In this document: piece by piece, positions 20,631-21,224 of the stretch
How the letters are laid out: each line of letters opens with the position of its first letter
How positions within the stretch are numbered: the first letter of the stretch is position 1
Source of the DNA: a virus
Virus record (IMG/VR): IMGVR_UViG_3300042516_005060
Coordinates: 1-21,224 of that record
Length of the DNA stretch: 21,224 nucleotides
Reading direction: 5' to 3' (one strand)
Position numbers and translations under genes: made by a program
The notes under the pieces: generated by a model
Database searches by the model: none
The model's input: only the letters and a program-made list of their open reading frames with translations
Told to the model about the DNA's origin: nothing

Positions 20631-21224
20631 TTATTTTGAGGCATTTAATTCAAAGAATTTGTTCCTTAAGTTGTCTCTATCAAAAGTATTAAAGTTCTCG
20701 TTCAATTTTATTGGTTTGTCAATTACTATGTCATCTTCTTCAATTTCATTATCATCAATAACAATATTACCTGTTGATGTATCTATACTTGCATTATACG
20801 TAAATCCATCCATTCCGTATCGATTCTTCATAATATGAAAACGACCTGTACTGTTTACCTTATCTGCTTTTAAACGTGATAATGATATAGCGAAATCTGT
20901 AATCATCATTTTACTATATGAACCTGCGGCTTTATCACCTTCAATAATGTCATCTTTAGCACCTGCTCTGTTTACCTGAGATACACTCCATATTGGTAAA
21001 TTTAATTCACGCGCTAATCCTTTAGTGGCAATATATACATCATCAATTTCATCTTTACGATCTTTACTAACACGATTAGGTCTTAATAAGTCAACGTAAT
21101 CAATTAATATTAAGTCAGGTCTGTTACCTAAGTCATTACATTTTTGAATATGCGCCTCAATTGTACTTATAGTTGCTTTACCCATCGGAAACTCTTTAAT
21201 CACTAATTTACCAGGTAACTTAGT
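20631..21224 (-). CDS. replicative DNA helicase, DnaB / T4 gp41-like (C-terminal part)
   Basis: The reading frame is open to the window edge, so the N-terminal part, including Walker A, is missing; 197 residues are seen. The RecA-like C-terminal domain is clear: Walker B LILIDYVDLL (38-47 of the part seen), the DnaB motif H3 WSVSQVNRAGA (79-89) followed by IIEGDKAAGSYSKMMITDFAISLSR, and the arginine-finger region MKNRYGMDGFTYNASID (132-148). The last 45 residues are acidic then mixed. It unwinds DNA ahead of the gp43-like polymerase. A GTG in frame at 21203 is an internal codon, not the start. Confidence 0.92.
   Translation of the reverse strand, partial: TKLPGKLVIKEFPMGKATISTIEAHIQKCNDLGNRPDLILIDYVDLLRPNRVSKDRKDEIDDVYIATKGLARELNLPIWSVSQVNRAGAKDDIIEGDKAAGSYSKMMITDFAISLSRLKADKVNSTGRFHIMKNRYGMDGFTYNASIDTSTGNIVIDDNEIEEDDIVIDKPIKLNENFNTFDRDNLRNKFFELNASK

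Overview
The window is a piece of a double-stranded DNA tailed-phage genome. Every supported gene lies on the minus strand, packed end to end with 1 to 40 nt overlaps or gaps. A T4-type replication core (gp45-like clamp, gp43-like family B polymerase, gp41/DnaB-like helicase), a repeat-rich tail-fibre-like protein and a PA14 adhesin-like protein point to a distant relative of the T4 superfamily. The host is probably in the Bacteroidetes. The DNA is A+T-rich. Most starts have A/T-rich leaders without a Shine-Dalgarno sequence. The bS21 protein and a small CCGNGCRHCPY Cys-rich protein are of types common in that phylum. This host call is an inference.

Layout, left to right (transcription runs right to left). 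1-48: partial tRNA-Ser(UGA). 49-455: hairpin-rich stretch with no convincing gene. 456-3190: chaperone block (GroEL, GroES, a small unknown protein, Hsp20). 3282-6614: sliding clamp and DNA polymerase, then a terminator hairpin at 6632-6655 that ends the upstream block. 6678-9338: virion-like and membrane genes (tail fibre with 18-residue repeats, 4-TM protein, CGC-motif protein, PA14 protein). 9340-11109: dUTPase/dCTP deaminase-like enzyme, ribosomal protein bS21, ferredoxin, A-type Fe-S carrier and IscU scaffold. 11121-14442: FolE, several small proteins, QueE and three short genes. 14466-14485: terminator below a small HTH gene. 14759-16872: QueC, DpdA and QueD. 16874-19769: membrane protein, Cys-rich protein, class II ribonucleotide reductase and a GIY-YIG homing endonuclease. 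19870-21224: two small proteins and the C-terminal part of the replicative helicase, cut by the window edge.

How the genes fit together. FolE, QueD, QueE and QueC make preQ0 from GTP, and DpdA would place it in DNA. The phage therefore probably carries 7-deazaguanine-modified DNA, a known anti-restriction device. No queF is visible, so dPreQ0 is the simplest predicted product. QueE is a radical SAM enzyme that needs a [4Fe-4S] cluster and an electron donor. The nearby IscU, A-type carrier and ferredoxin could supply both, which is a hypothesis. The class II (adenosylcobalamin) reductase and the dUTPase-like enzyme feed nucleotide supply to the polymerase. GroEL/GroES/Hsp20 and bS21 suggest the phage also adjusts host protein folding and translation.

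The most interesting points are: the preQ0 enzymes with non-standard metal sites (QueC without its zinc cysteines, QueD with an altered His triad, QueE with an insertion in its cluster motif); the Fe-S module; phage bS21 in a host type where bS21 controls Shine-Dalgarno use; and an Hsp20 gene with an unusually strong Shine-Dalgarno sequence between 13-bp inverted repeats.
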